Positions 36,169-48,647 of a DNA stretch of 64,000 nucleotides are shown piece after piece (the first letter of the stretch is position 1; each line of letters begins with the position of its first letter). This DNA is from Apostichopus japonicus. Lineage: Eukaryota > Echinodermata > Holothuroidea > Aspidochirotida > Stichopodidae. A model generated the notes under the pieces. It saw only the letters and a list, made by a program, of their open reading frames with translations, was not told the origin of the DNA and made no database searches. The translations under genes were made by a program, and so were the position numbers. The DNA is taken from contig NC_092561.1 of NCBI RefSeq assembly GCF_037975245.1, forward strand, positions 17,985,001-18,049,000. Direction: 5' to 3'.

Positions 36169-38626
36169 ATGAAGTATTTCTTGCGTTATTCACTGCGTGT
36201 TGCGGTGACTATCTTAGGTTTCAACCAAGGTAAGACTACATTTTATTAGGATTTGGCGACCGTTATTAGAATGAAGCCTGTGCATTGGCAAATTTCCTTA
36301 CAAGACACAAAAGTCAGATATTACATTATATTAAATGTTAATACTTTCGTAATGGAAATTTTTATTTCGTCATTGGAAGTCACGATGAAGCACATAATGA
36401 TTGCCTTGTTCACAGTTCAGTGACATTAAGGAACACCTTGAAAGTATTGATCAGTTTCAACATTGATTGCTCAAATTTTTAGTGTTTCTCACCGTGAGAT
36501 TTATGTGCCTTTCTGTAGAACCTTCACTGTTCAACTTGAACCGTCCGGTGAGAACCCTAATGTAGCTCATGTGGACACCAGTGATCTACCCGTGTATCAA
36601 GCCTTTGGTGAAGTCTGCGATTAAATCAAGTACATGCCATCTTTTTCTTATTATTTTCTGATTAACTTTACAATAGTATTATTGTAGTATCGCATCAGAT
36701 TCAACGAATTTTAAGATATACATCATCAACGCAATATAATGAAAATAGAATGCAAATCATCAATCTATACGTTTTGAGGTGTGAAGAAAATGGCCCGATA
36801 TATGCCCTTTCTTTGCAATTCCGATTGGTTTGTTCAAACCCTGTCTTATGCAAAGCGAGGAGAAACATATCAGTAAAGCTGAAAAAAAAGTTAAGTGTTT
36901 GTTTTTGATCATTCTTCTTTCTTCTGCAGAAAATTTACGCGAGGAAACAAAGGTCAGTGACGCTACTAAATGTTAAGGTTGTGTGATTTTTCATATGTGT
37001 CTGATATTTTTAAGCAGTCTTTTACGATCCATGATAATCAAACTTTTACACGGTAGCTGGTTTTCGAATTCTAAAATAAGACATCAGCCCAACATGAACC
37101 AAATTGAGATCGAATACAGACGTAAACAAGAATAGGATCTCTAACGAAACTATAAAATAATGATTAAATTTAGTGCATAAAGTAGAACATATCACTGTTA
37201 TGCCTTGATCTTTTAACACATAAACGTGAATATTATCTTCATTCGGAATCGGCGTGTGGCTTGAAGATCAGATTGCAAAGAACTCCGTCTTCATTTTCTT
37301 TATAGGCTCCGTTACATCCATAGTTCAAACCCATTCTCTGTCTGGATTAAGTTCTCTGATTGCAATCCTAATCTATCGTATGTTAAAACTGCACATATTA
37401 TGCTGAAACCCTTTAACATAGAGTAATTCAAATCGTATCACCATATTAAACAAAGACGTTCTTTTTACGATCCATGATAATCAAACTTTTACATGGTAAC
37501 TGATTTTTGGATTCTTAAATAAGAAATAAGCCAACATGAACCAAATTTAGCTCGAAAACAGACGTAAACAAGAATAGAATCTCTAACGGAACTATAAAAT
37601 AAAGACTAAAGATATTGCATAAAGTAGTACATTTCACTGCTATGCCTTGAATTTTAAACAAACTATTATTTCATTCGGAATCGGCGTGTGGCTTGAAGAT
37701 CAGATTACAAAGAGCTCCGTCTTTAGTCTCTTCGTAGTCTCCGTTACATTCATAGTTCAAACCCATTCTCTGTCTGGGTTAAGATCTCTGATTGCAATCC
37801 TAATCTAGCGTTTGTTGACACTACACATGTTATTCTGACCCCCTTTAACATAGAGTGATTCACAGCTTATCACCAAACTAAAGAAACACGTTCTTTTTGT
37901 TGTTGTTTTAAGTCCATGAAATGTTAAAACTGAATGTTTAAAACGAAAATGTAATATTTATACATTATGACATTTTACAGGAAGGTTACGGTTTCATAGA
38001 GAGCACAAATCATTCTTCCTCCATTTTGCCATGTTAGTGGGGGGGAGGCGGGGGGGGGGGGGGGGAGAACCATGGTGTGTCCTGAAATATAAATTGGCTT
38101 TAAATTGCAGAAAAATCTTTACATTATAACATTCATCGACTCTTGGTTCATAATTCAAGTAATAGTCATTAGTTTTTTTATTTATTTGGAATTCTGTTGA
38201 ACGAAAATAAATAGGGTAGATTACAAAAAAAAGTTTAAACATTGGCACGAAAATTTAATTCTCATCAAACACTGATTTCAAATTTAATTTATTTGCCATT
38301 TTTAATTTATTGTTTAATTCTACTATTATAATAATAAAAATTAAAGAAAAGACCACCATTCCCTAGTGTTCTGTGAGAAATTGAATTTGGTCCATCTATC
38401 CATCGCGTCTATAACATTTTACAAACTTCATCTGATTTTTGCATTCGTCATGTAACTTATTTTTTATCACCAGACAAAGATTCAAGCTAGAACTGCTGCC
38501 CTGGTAATGCACCGACTGGTGAGTGTAGTTTTCAACACTGTATTTGCTGTCCTCTTTATTAAAACCTTTCTCAATTTAACAGAAATTCGGGAGCTCAGAG
38601 TGACATTTGTCAATCTCTCGACATGA
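36169..38626 (+). pseudogene. Receptor relic F: signal exon and orphan M4 exon
   Basis: 36169-36229 is a 61-nt signal exon (MKYFLRYSLRVAVTILGFNQ) ending in phase 1 at GTAAGA, with the same opening as relic E. 38474-38626 is a perfect terminal exon: AG before it, then TKIQARTAALVMHRL as in the family M4 exon (KMEARTVALVVDKL), a hydrophobic helix and a TGA stop, 153 nt in phase 0. Between them exon 6 is missing. Only a faint exon-2-like patch (LNRPVR, then a shifted NVAHVDTS) is seen at 36521-36640. The two ends of a gene remain with the core deleted. Confidence 0.6.
37018..37895. repeat. Tandem duplication, two units of about 440 bp
   Basis: The segment beginning TTTTACGATCCATGATAATC at about 37020 recurs at about 37464, followed by the same succession of landmarks (AACAAGAATAG, GGCGTGTGGCTTGAAGATCA, CCCATTCTCTGTCTGG). 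Divergence is roughly 10% by eye. It is noncoding, inside the deleted core of relic F. Confidence 0.85.
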
Positions 38627-40165
38627 TGTAAGAGTTCCAGGACTAAAAGTCACACTTAGGTTAAAATAGAATCGGAATGATATACTCGAAAAAACAAAAA
38701 CAATTTAAAGTAACAGAATGTTGACATTTATTTATGTGATTATGCATATTTTTTGTTTCTTTATTACGAATTTTAATTCTTAAATGTTATGTGTTGCACT
38801 TTAACATCAACTAATACCCTGCTTAGGCCAAAACTAATTCACAATGGGTCACAAGTGTTATTTTCATATAGTGGAAATCTGGGTAAAATAATATTTTTGG
38901 GTAAACAAAGATATTAATAGGAACCATCCGACGATAAAAGCAATTTGATTAATGTAAGCTGACTTGGTCAAGCTGGTAATGTTTTATTTTAAAATGTAAA
39001 AATTTATGGTTTTCTTATTGAAAATAATATTGAGTTATGATTGACTGTTAATAATTTTGTTTTTAAAAAATCGAAAACAGAAAACAACTACAGAGAGAGA
39101 TTGTAATTTTAAATCATTTCAATATTGTGACTGTCATGACACAATAGATTTTGCGAATTTAAGATATGATATGGCAATCCAATTCCGTCTAACTTTACCT
39201 CTATTTAAAAAAAATAAGAACTAGGAAATCAATCAAATCGCACCTAGTTCCCATTGTAACGTGATCTCGTTCATTGTGCAAGGTAATACATTGTTGTTAG
39301 TTGCTGAGAGCCTTTCTGCTTGGATGCTATCAAATTACAAGTAATTATTTTTAGTGATGAACATATGACGAAGCATTTTAGCTTGAGTATCTTTCTATTG
39401 CATGATTCTGGATTTTGGTTTTATTATTTATGTCCATATAGTTATGTATTACGTGGAATGTTCAATTGTTGCTCATATTTAAATGTGTGTGATAAATAAA
39501 CGTTTTTTAAAATTCACGGTTCTGTACTTTGTGAGATTCTTCTACAAGTATCTGTCCTACTCACATTTTGTGAATGGCAATGTTAACATTCACTCAGACA
39601 AAATTGATTTTGTTAACATTAATTCAGACAAAATTGATTTTGATCACATTAATAAAACATCATTTTTTAAATTATAAAAACCAGAAGGTGGTATAGAATA
39701 AGAGAACAACATTTACATGTGTGCTCCAATTTTCTGTTTAGATGTCGTTTATGGTAAAAGTAAACAGAAATGGATCCGTTAACATACATCAGGAATACGT
39801 GGATAATTGTTTTGGGTGCCTGAAGGCTATATCAGTGTAAAGCATTGAATTGAGATAACAAAACAGCACCAGGTATATATCAAAGTGACACTATCGTCGG
39901 TCTTCAAAAAGAAACAACTGGTTTTGAATTTCGGAATAAAGTGTCTGGTTAGACATGACTACATTTTATTTATTGTATTGAACACTAATACGCAAACATG
40001 ATCATTTATTTGTTCAAATTAAAGTTACATCCACAAATTTTACAACTTTTACAAATTTCGATTGAAAAAATCAATACTTTCACATTTCAATCCATTCAGA
40101 CCATTTATAGCTATTATATTTATTATTGCAAATTCCGCAACACTTTGAAGTTTAATATATCACTC
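38627..40165. other. Intergenic DNA between converging relic F and gene C
   Basis: No exon recognised. A short 27-28-bp tandem (TCAGACAAAATTGATTTTG, two to three copies) lies at 39586-39650. The 3' untranslated region of gene C should fall near the right end. Confidence 0.5.
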
Positions 40166-43100
40166 CTATACAGACGTTTTGTTACCAGAAAACTTTATCA
40201 CCACAGATATGGCAACAATAAAGTAAGCAAGGAGAAATAATAGAAGAACCAATCTGTCCATCACTAAACTTGCTGTACGAGCTTCCAATTGCATCTGCCG
40301 AAAGATAAAATGAATCAAATCAAAGTTTTTCCAGAAAGCATAATATTTTAGTTACAAGCAGTTGTGGCAAAAGCCAATACGACCTTGCATGATATTCCAT
40401 ATGGGTGACAAAGTTGTAACCAAACAGTGCATTGTTTTGTCGAGTCATAACTTGTAAACTTTTCTCATTTCTATTTTATTCATTCTTTTGTGTCACTTTA
40501 TTATTTGGGATAAACTTGATAACATTTCTTTTGAAATTTAGTGACACGAGTCTTGACTCGTTTCAACGCTGGTATATTAATCATAGTTTAGCTAATGTAT
40601 TTACATTTTTGCCACAGTGAACTGGAAAATGTCCTAATTTATTTTCCTATGGTAAAACTTATGACTTACTGTTGCGCCGTGCAAATACACTGACAACCTC
40701 TTATTACTTGGTACAGATATTTGAGCAAATTCATGTTATATACAAGCGTATATTCGGGATAGAAGTGTTATCACGCAAATAAATTTGTAGGGAATATATT
40801 CTCACCTTTTCCTTGTGAGTAAGTTTCTTTGTCACATAACCAGGAGTCAGTGGCTGGACTTTATTCAAAACTGGTGGTGTCTCAATCGTTGTTACCCGAA
40901 TTAACCCTCCATCGTTCAAAATTTGACTCATCCCTTGATTCATATTCCCACTGTAAGCTCTCTCTTCGTAGGTAAGTACACCGAGAATTTTCGGAAGAAC
41001 ATCCAAGATCAAATGATTAACGAAAGGATACTTTAGCATTCCAATTCTTCGTTCACCGTAAGCGATATTTATATTGAACAAAGAAAAGGGAACAGCCAGA
41101 CACGAAATGATGAATGTCGTTGTAAGGTATTCACTTAGGATTGGTGGATTTTTGCTGGCTGGGAGTGTATTGGCAACCAATAACTGAAAAACTGTCAGAC
41201 CAAGAACCATAGAAACCCCAAGAGATATTCTTTCTCCGCTTTCAGGAGGAGCCAGGAACGTGGCAAATGACATGAGACAAAGTAAAGTTGATGGAATAAT
41301 AAGAGTAGTGATGTAGTAGCGTGGATCCCTTTTGAGGATAACATGAATCGTAGCGAATGAAACTAAAAGTGCATCTTCATCGTCTAGATAATTCTCAAAT
41401 GGATAGAGTTCGTTCAAAATCGTTGTGTTTATATGTTCCCATTCACTACTTAGTAGGGTAGAGGGATATGATACTTCTGAAGATGTGAGGTTTAGTTTGT
41501 CAACCTCTTGGTTTTCCGGCACAAAATAATAGGCGCAGATTTGGGTGTCAAAGGGAAAATATCGAATCCTGAATGAAAATGAAAAATAAAAGTATCTAAT
41601 TTAGTCCATAAACCAAGAAAGGCAAATATATTTTGTTTAGGGTATGGGAAAGTAACGGATATTACAACATAGTAGTTTAAGTTCACCAAGATTACAAACA
41701 AAATATATGGTCTTATGCATGCACTTTGGATAAATGTCTGTGTAGCAATAATGCAATTAAACAAAATAATAACAAAAGTGTTCTGTTTGTAGAGGGGCAT
41801 ATTGATCGTGAGTATGGATCATGTTAGCAGTAATCACTTTCCGACCCACAGCCTAAGAGTGGTTATAAACATCTCCACATATTAAGTCAAATTCACAACA
41901 ATAGATAGCTATTACATTCATCATTAACTCTATCAATTAAAAAGCAGAGCTTGATGAATATCACAATAACCCTTCTCAGTATGATTCAATATCTAACAAC
42001 CATGGACGTACCCAAATAAACACTGATGTGCATATAATTGCCAAGCATATCACTTAATCACAAACTCATTTAACTTCAGGAAAAAAAGAGAATGCAATAA
42101 TTAATCGATATAAATCAATTTTTGAAAGTGATTTGAGTAACTGAACATTGTTGGAATCATTAACACTGTTTCGAATTTCATATTTATAAAATGGACGTTT
42201 TATAAAGCCAAGTAACATATGCAATATGACACTAAGTGGACTTTATAACCGATAACCTCAAAACACTTGCATCATATGACACAGAATGGACTGTATGACC
42301 CATGTCCTCACAACACTTATATCGTATGACACTGGGCCCATGTCCTCACAACATAATCATATGACACAGAATTCACTGTATGACCGATGTCCTCACAACA
42401 CTTACATCGTATGACACAGAACGGACTGTATGACCCACGTCCTCACAACACTTACATCGTATGACACAGAATGGACTGTATGACCCATGTCCTCACAACA
42501 CTTACATCGTATGACACTGGATGGACTGTATGACCGATGTACCCAAAACATAATCATATGACACAGAATGGACTGTATGACCGATGTCCCCAAAACACTT
42601 ACATCGTATGACACTGGATGGACTGTATGAACCACGTCCTCACAACACTTACATCACATGATACAGAATGGACTGTATGACCGATGTACCCAAAACACTT
42701 ACATCATATGACACAGAATGGACTGTATGACCGATGTCCCCAATACACTTGCATCATATGACACAGAATGGACTGTATGACCCACGTCCTCACAACACTT
42801 ACATCGTATGACACTGGATGGACTGTATGACCGATGTACCCAAAACATAATCATATGACACAGAATGGACTGTATGACCGATGTCCCCAAAACACTTACA
42901 TCATATGACACAGAATGGACTGTATGACCCACGTCCTCACAACACTTACATCGTATGACACTGGATGGACTGTATGACCGATGTACCCAAAACATAATCA
43001 TATGACACAGAATGGACTGTATGACCGATGTCCCCAAAACACTTACATCATATGACACTGGATGGACTGTATGACCCATGTCCTCACAACACTTACATCG

Positions 43101-43603
43101 TATGACACTGGATGGACTGTATGACCCACGTCCTCACAACACTTACATCACATTGCCACATTTTTGAAAGTGATTTGAGTAACTGAACATTGTTGGAATC
43201 ATTAACACTGTTTCGACTTTCATATTTATAAAATGGACGTTTTATAAAGCCAAGTAACATATGCAATATGACACTAAGTGGACTGTATGACCGATGTCCC
43301 CAAAACACTTACATCATATGACACTGGATGGACTGTATGACCGATGGCCCCAAAACACTTACATCATATGACACTGGATGGACTGTATGACCGATGTCCC
43401 CAAAACACTTGCATCATATGACACTGGATGGACTGTATAACCGATGTCCCTAAGACACTTACATCATATGACACTGGATGGACTGTACGACCGATGTCCC
43501 CAAAACAAGCTTTCCGTTATACATGAGCCATATGGTACCTCGATCCTCCTTAACAACATCCAATGCATCAGTACTCACACTATAACAAATTAAAAATTAC
43601 AAT

Positions 43604-43635
<32 letters not shown>

Positions 43636-43699
43636 GATAACTTATATTACATTATATATGTTATGTTATGTTAAATTATATTATACATGTTGATATATA

Positions 43700-43735
<36 letters not shown>

Positions 43736-44543
43736 TAATATATAATAGCTATATTACTGAGTGCAAATAAATCCTTTATACAGAATGGGAACAATTTGCA
43801 AGTTGCTACATGTACGTTAGAACTATAACCTTTCTCCAGCTTTAACGATTGTCGTCTGACAATTTCCTTACCGATTCTCACTTCTAACGTTGCTCTCGCT
43901 TTCTGTTTTACCTTTGTGGGGTGGGCAACTTTGGTCTCAACTGTCCATCCCTGAGTTTAGCATACAAGCAATGTTGTCTGCGCAAAAAGACTATTGTGCT
44001 GCATACCTATACTGTGGTTATATCCCACATTATTGTATGAACGGTTCTATACTGCAGAGATTGATTACACATGTACGATCTGTGTTACCTAATACTAACT
44101 GAAAGGCTCAATAGAATTTTGCAATACTTGCGTCCTGCTCATTGGATATTTTGAATCGCCCATGAATTATGAAGTAAACTACTGGAAATGTAGTGGAGTG
44201 TTGTTCAGAATGGAAGGAAGGCTCCCTTTGAGTACCTTGAGCATTCTACAACAAATATCTTTGATCACAGTACTTGTAATGTCATTGTATGAAGGAGAAA
44301 GAATTACAAAGTAATGATAGCTTTTAATAATGGTAGCTATTTTACATGTGAAATTAATATAATAAACAGCAATTAAATAATAACTGTTCAACTTACGCGT
44401 TGCCAAGCATTATTCTTGGTACCCATACATCTTTATTGAATATTACGATACTTCTTACGCCATCGAATTCTTCGGGGTCCCAAACTAATCGTTCATCCAT
44501 CCATGTCTATAAAGAAGTATGTAATATACATATATGTATAAAC

Positions 44544-44576
<33 letters not shown>

Positions 44577-47500
44577 AATATATATATATATTTATATATA
44601 TATATATATATATTTATATGCACAAGAATAAAACAAAATTTAATCAAATATTTTAAGGTAATTTAATAGGTATACTAAAGAGAAAATAGTGTGTATTCAA
44701 TTAACAATACATATTATGTATTATAATAAACTCTTAATAAAGTAACGTGGAACATGCTAACGGTTACATATTATAAGTAATATGATATATAATACAATAT
44801 TTGTAAGAACTAGTCTTAATCAAAGTATTCCAGAATTGATTAAACTTTCCAACAAATTACTAAGCAATGCATTCAAATAATGTATGCATACCACACCGGA
44901 TGTTTTTATATAAACCATGACAATAATGGGTTGTACTATACTTGCTACAAGCACAGGAATATCAAGATAGCTTACCAAAGTCAACCAAGAGGCAGTGGTA
45001 AGTGTTTGATCCTTCTCGTTCTGCATTGAATCAATTGTTCCAAAAGTATCAGATGTTTAAGAAAAGGGGAAAACATGTATATAACGAAATTTATAATAAA
45101 CAGCCAATCAGGAGAGGAAACAACTAAATCGTGCCAAAGGCTGCCTTTATTCTTTAAGTCTTTCAAAAAGGGACGTGGTTAACGGATATGATATGATTTC
45201 TAACTGAAAATAATCTGGAGTAAAAAACTAGGGCCCAGTATTTCATTGAGAAATACTTTTGTTTAAATATAAACTTGATACCATATACGTACCATGAACA
45301 AAATGTTGTTTCTTTCTCACACACATTTGGCGCATTTTACAGGAAAATATCTCCCCCCCAAAAAAAAATAAATAAATAAAAAACAACAACAGGCAAACGC
45401 TTATCGAAATATTATGAAATAAGTTAATTGTTTGTATCAACTGCGTATTTTTAAGTACAACTAAGAAAATATTTCATCAAAGTCTGAACTGGATCCCTAA
45501 GATTTGCGATGTATGGGGTTTAAGAATGGTAGTACTTTAAGATAAGAGTAAAATAAAAAGTTATTCCTAAAATGTGTTCATTCTGACATTTTCATCCGAG
45601 AGTAGGGGTTAAAAAATGTAACAATGTAGCTCAATTCTTCCCCGGAAGATCAGAGTAAAGGTATTCATGTACTCACCAGATCTATTAAGGCGTAAAAGTC
45701 TGTTTTTATTTCAATATGAACAGATTTGTTGGCATGAAGAACAGGTCTGTCGGTCAGATGGAGGTTCGGATGAGTTAATATGTAATCACGTATTCTCCCT
45801 TCTGCGTTTCTCTCGTACCTCCCATGAATAGCTACATAAACACAAAACAATACAAACTAAAGTTTATAGCTGCATGAACACAAAATAATACAAACTAGAA
45901 GGTGTTAGATGCTTGTACACAAATAATACAAACTAAAGGTAATAGCTGAATGAACACAAAATAATACAAACTAAAGGTTATAACTACATGAACACAAACT
46001 AATACAAACCAAAAGTTATAGATACATGAACACAACATAACGAAAACATGAACACAACATAACGTAAATTAAAAGTAATAGCAACGTGAACACAATAATT
46101 CAAACTAATGGTAATATCCTGAACACAAAATAATACAAACTAAAATTTATAGCTACATGAACACAAACTAATACAAACCAAAGGTAATAGCTACATGAAC
46201 ACAAAATAATACATGTCAAAGTGAAAGTATAACTAATCGTATCTTTGTTGAATTGCATTAATTAGGAAAATTCAATAGTATTTTTGTTTTCTAATATGCG
46301 TGACATATATTGGTTTAATTATTTTGGGTTCTTTGTTTCCAATATAATCTTTAACAAGAATTTGGGAAAAGCGGAGTCATTTATTTTTCTTTAATTTAAT
46401 AGTAAAGGTTACTTGTCATAATTATATGATCAAACCTGATGATTTTATTTTAATGTAAATGTGATAAATATATCTTAAACAAAACCACAGGTTAGTTACA
46501 GAGTGTAGATATACGCACTTATATTAGAATTTATGAGGGAGAACAGAATGGAATGAAAATGACTGGTATTGTGTAAAATGTAATGTATTAGCGAATTATT
46601 TCATTACACGTTTAGGTGAAAATTTAATTTTCGACACACCCACTTTTTAGGGTGGTGAGTACTAGTCTTAAACCGTACACCAGAAACACATCAGATCTGG
46701 AAATATTAATATGAATAATAATTGACAATTCGAATTACAGAAGAGAACTAACTCTGTCAGTTGAGATTTTCAGTTTTTAAAATTTTTAAAATTATGTAAC
46801 TAAATGCAACGAAACAAGTCTATGGCAAAGTTCAATACTGAACTTTGGTAAGTCTAGACTGACTACTGACTGGCATATTTCAACATATTTACTGATTTTG
46901 TTTAAGCTAATGAAGTTGAAATCTGAAAAAGAAAATTAATACTTTGGTAAATTATTTGCTGTTTTATCAAAGACGAACCATATTTAAATTGCCGATAGCA
47001 AATTGCTTCGTTGGTGGATTTAAGTAAGCTTCACAACAATAAATTATCGTTTATTGTATAATTTTATTTTCCATTTTAACAGTTTAATCACAGCTATAAT
47101 GCTACTGAAATACAACTGTAACCCAGTTCGGTAGTCATATCAATGTATAAAGGAAATCACTGTGTACCTGAAACGTAATTTGGTACTTTCGGACAGGGAA
47201 AATGTACAAGGAGAAATTAAAGTAGGCACAAAGGGGGTAATTGTTTTCGAATTACCAAATTATATATGATTATACTTTTTACTAGTAACGTAGCCAGATG
47301 TTATGTAATAACGTTAAACCAGTGATAACACAAACATGCGCTAATAGACTTAGCAATAACTTTATTACGGTACTAACATTTATACTATTAGAGTTTCTTA
47401 TGAAATCTATTAAGATTTTAGCTAGAATATGTCAATAAGTATCTTCATCATGATACTGAATTGATACGATATTCAGTTCAGTGGAGTAATCATCAAGTAT

Positions 47501-47896
47501 TTCATTGCTAATGCAACATAACTTTAATTAAATTAAGTGGATGGAAAGTTGTATACAAATAATGACCTCAAGATATAAACTAACTATATTCAAAACACAC
47601 CTTCACATCATAATCACTTAGTCAATTTAATACTTGTATATTATCAATGAACTGCTCGTATAATATGGATCAACTCATTAGGTGATGTTAGACATTTTTT
47701 AAATTCACACAAATCAGTGCGTACTCGCAGCAAATTCTTGGACACTGTCTCCTGAATCCAACGACAGCCCATATCAACGCCATGTATTCAATTAACAGAG
47801 CTGATTACTTTACAATATAACTCTAACTAAGTTATTTTGTTAAAACGACTTTAACTTACCTGGAATGAAGATGAGACATGTTATTAGCTTGAGCAT
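40166..47896 (-). CDS. Gene C: Cys-loop ligand-gated channel subunit, complete, 451 aa, with splice-site minisatellites
   Basis: Seven minus-strand exons: 47860-47896, 45677-45831, 44976-45020, 44397-44506, 43463-43579, 40806-41568, 40166-40294 (1356 nt, all phases consistent). Signal peptide MLKLITCLIFIPG. Exon 2 has NAEGRIRDYIL and DRPVLHANKSV. Exon 3 is NEKDQTLTTASWLTL. Exon 4 has TWMDERLVWDPEEFDG and ends WVPRIMLGN. The Cys-loop runs C152-C166 (13 residues, YFPFDTQIC). M1 about 239-260, M2 about 268-290 after PPESGER, M3 about 297-320, M4 about 424-445. No loop C CC and no loop B SW motif, so the agonist is unknown. The exon 5 donor and exon 2 acceptor each head a minisatellite made of copies of themselves, so splicing must select the exon-proximal site. 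Using any distal exon 5 donor reads ATG-TAA, an immediate stop. Confidence 0.9.
42119..43279. repeat. Higher-order duplication of intron 5 flank with the array
   Basis: A block of about 120 bp at 43158-43279 (TTTTTGAAAGTGATTTGAG ... GCAATATGACACTAAG) recurs almost unchanged at 42119-42240, at the far edge of the distal array block. The array and its intron flank therefore grew by at least one duplication of about 1.04 kb on top of unit-by-unit expansion. Confidence 0.9.
42236..43506 (-). repeat. Minisatellite of the gene C exon 5 end plus 5' splice site (about 23 units)
   Basis: In the sense of gene C each unit of about 50 bp holds the last approximately 43 nt of exon 5 (GGGACATCGGTC, CAGTCCATCC, GTGTCATATGAT) followed by the donor GTAAGTG and then runs into the next unit. 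The first unit is the real exon end and donor at 43462/43463. Four units (43280-43506, real one included) are followed by a non-repeat intron patch, then about 19 more down to 42236. About 15 units keep GTAAGTG exactly, three have GCAAGTG, and a few shortened ones have lost it. In antisense frames the array is partly open, but that coding is spurious. Confidence 0.93.
43611..43735. repeat. (TA)n and (TAA)n microsatellites in gene C intron 4
   Basis: A (TA)n run at 43611-43635 begins about 31 nt before the exon 5 acceptor in gene C sense, where a branch point and pyrimidine tract would be expected. An (ATA)n run follows near 43703-43735. A further TA-rich tract is at 44524-44616 in intron 3, beside the exon 4 acceptor. 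Confidence 0.9.
45831..46228 (-). repeat. Minisatellite of the gene C exon 2 3' splice site (about 11 units)
   Basis: In gene C sense each unit of about 38 bp reads roughly TTTAGTTTGTATTATTTTG, then TGTTCATGTAG, then CTAT. This is the pyrimidine-rich tract, the AG acceptor and the first bases of exon 2. The last unit is the real acceptor (TTTATGTAG before exon 2 at 45831). Upstream units carry TAG, CAG or AAG at the same place in about seven cases; others have lost AG. The array lies entirely in intron 1, directly abutting exon 2. Confidence 0.9.
46229..47859. other. Gene C intron 1, remainder
   Basis: AT-rich intron between exon 1 and the acceptor minisatellite. No additional exon or element is recognised. 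Confidence 0.6.
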
Positions 47897-48603
47897 ATTG
47901 GATGTCCAACTTGTGTGAGTTTCACGTGCTTTAATTTTGAAATGGATGTCTTGGAATGGCGTTGTAGCAATGAAGATTTAATTCATAAAAGGTTCTTTCA
48001 GATCATCTGAGGTTAAGACAATTATCAGTTATAAGCGCTCATTTCCCTCCTCTCTTTTGAATATTCAGGCACTACCTTTTTAATTAGACGCGGTGTTAAT
48101 CAAATATTACCTTGTTGGCAAAAAAGATTAGCAAACAAAGTGGTACTTTATAATCCTGTAATAATGGATTCCGTCGAAGATTTACGTCACCCCTAATTAT
48201 ATGTATTGATCACCCCTATTTTAAAAACTGAATTTACGTTTTACATTAAATTGTTCTTGGAATGGCGTATGTGTTATCAATTGCATACTTTCTAAATGTC
48301 CTGGTTACCCAGTAACTGTAATGGAAATGAATTCACCTTTTAAAGTCATAAATAGTTGCACGTCATTGTAATAATTATGTGTTATTCTGCTCTACATTAG
48401 ATCTTCACATGTACATACAAAAAATATTCAAATTTATAAGTTACATACTTTTTATAATCAATTGAGAAATAAAACGGTCCATACTTAAGCGTTTATGCAA
48501 TACCTCTGGAGTTGTGTGTTCTGATTAAAGGGAAATAAAAACCCGGTACATCGAAGACTTCATTGATAGAGTTCCATGACAGTTAGATATTTAGATAGTT
48601 AGT

Positions 48604-48605
<2 letters not shown>
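47897..48605. other. Upstream flank of gene C
   Basis: Should hold the gene C promoter. No convincing core element can be singled out in this AT-rich DNA. Confidence 0.45.

Positions 48606-48647
<42 letters not shown>

Noticed and set aside
36521-36640. Possible exon 2 relic (LNRPVR followed by shifted NVAHVDTS)
   Set aside because: Similarity rests on a few residues and needs a frameshift; mentioned only within relic F.
42402-43308. Open frames on the minus strand across the 50-bp array
   Set aside because: They are read-through of exon 5 copies and intron bases in shifting frames; the real gene C exon is 43463-43579.
42236-43506. Regular direct repeats as a CRISPR array
   Set aside because: Units are contiguous with no spacers, in an animal intron, and derive from an exon end.
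40166-47896. Annotating the genes as acetylcholine receptor alpha subunits
   Set aside because: No vicinal cysteine pair before M1 and no loop B SW motif in any member, so agonist and subunit class cannot be assigned.
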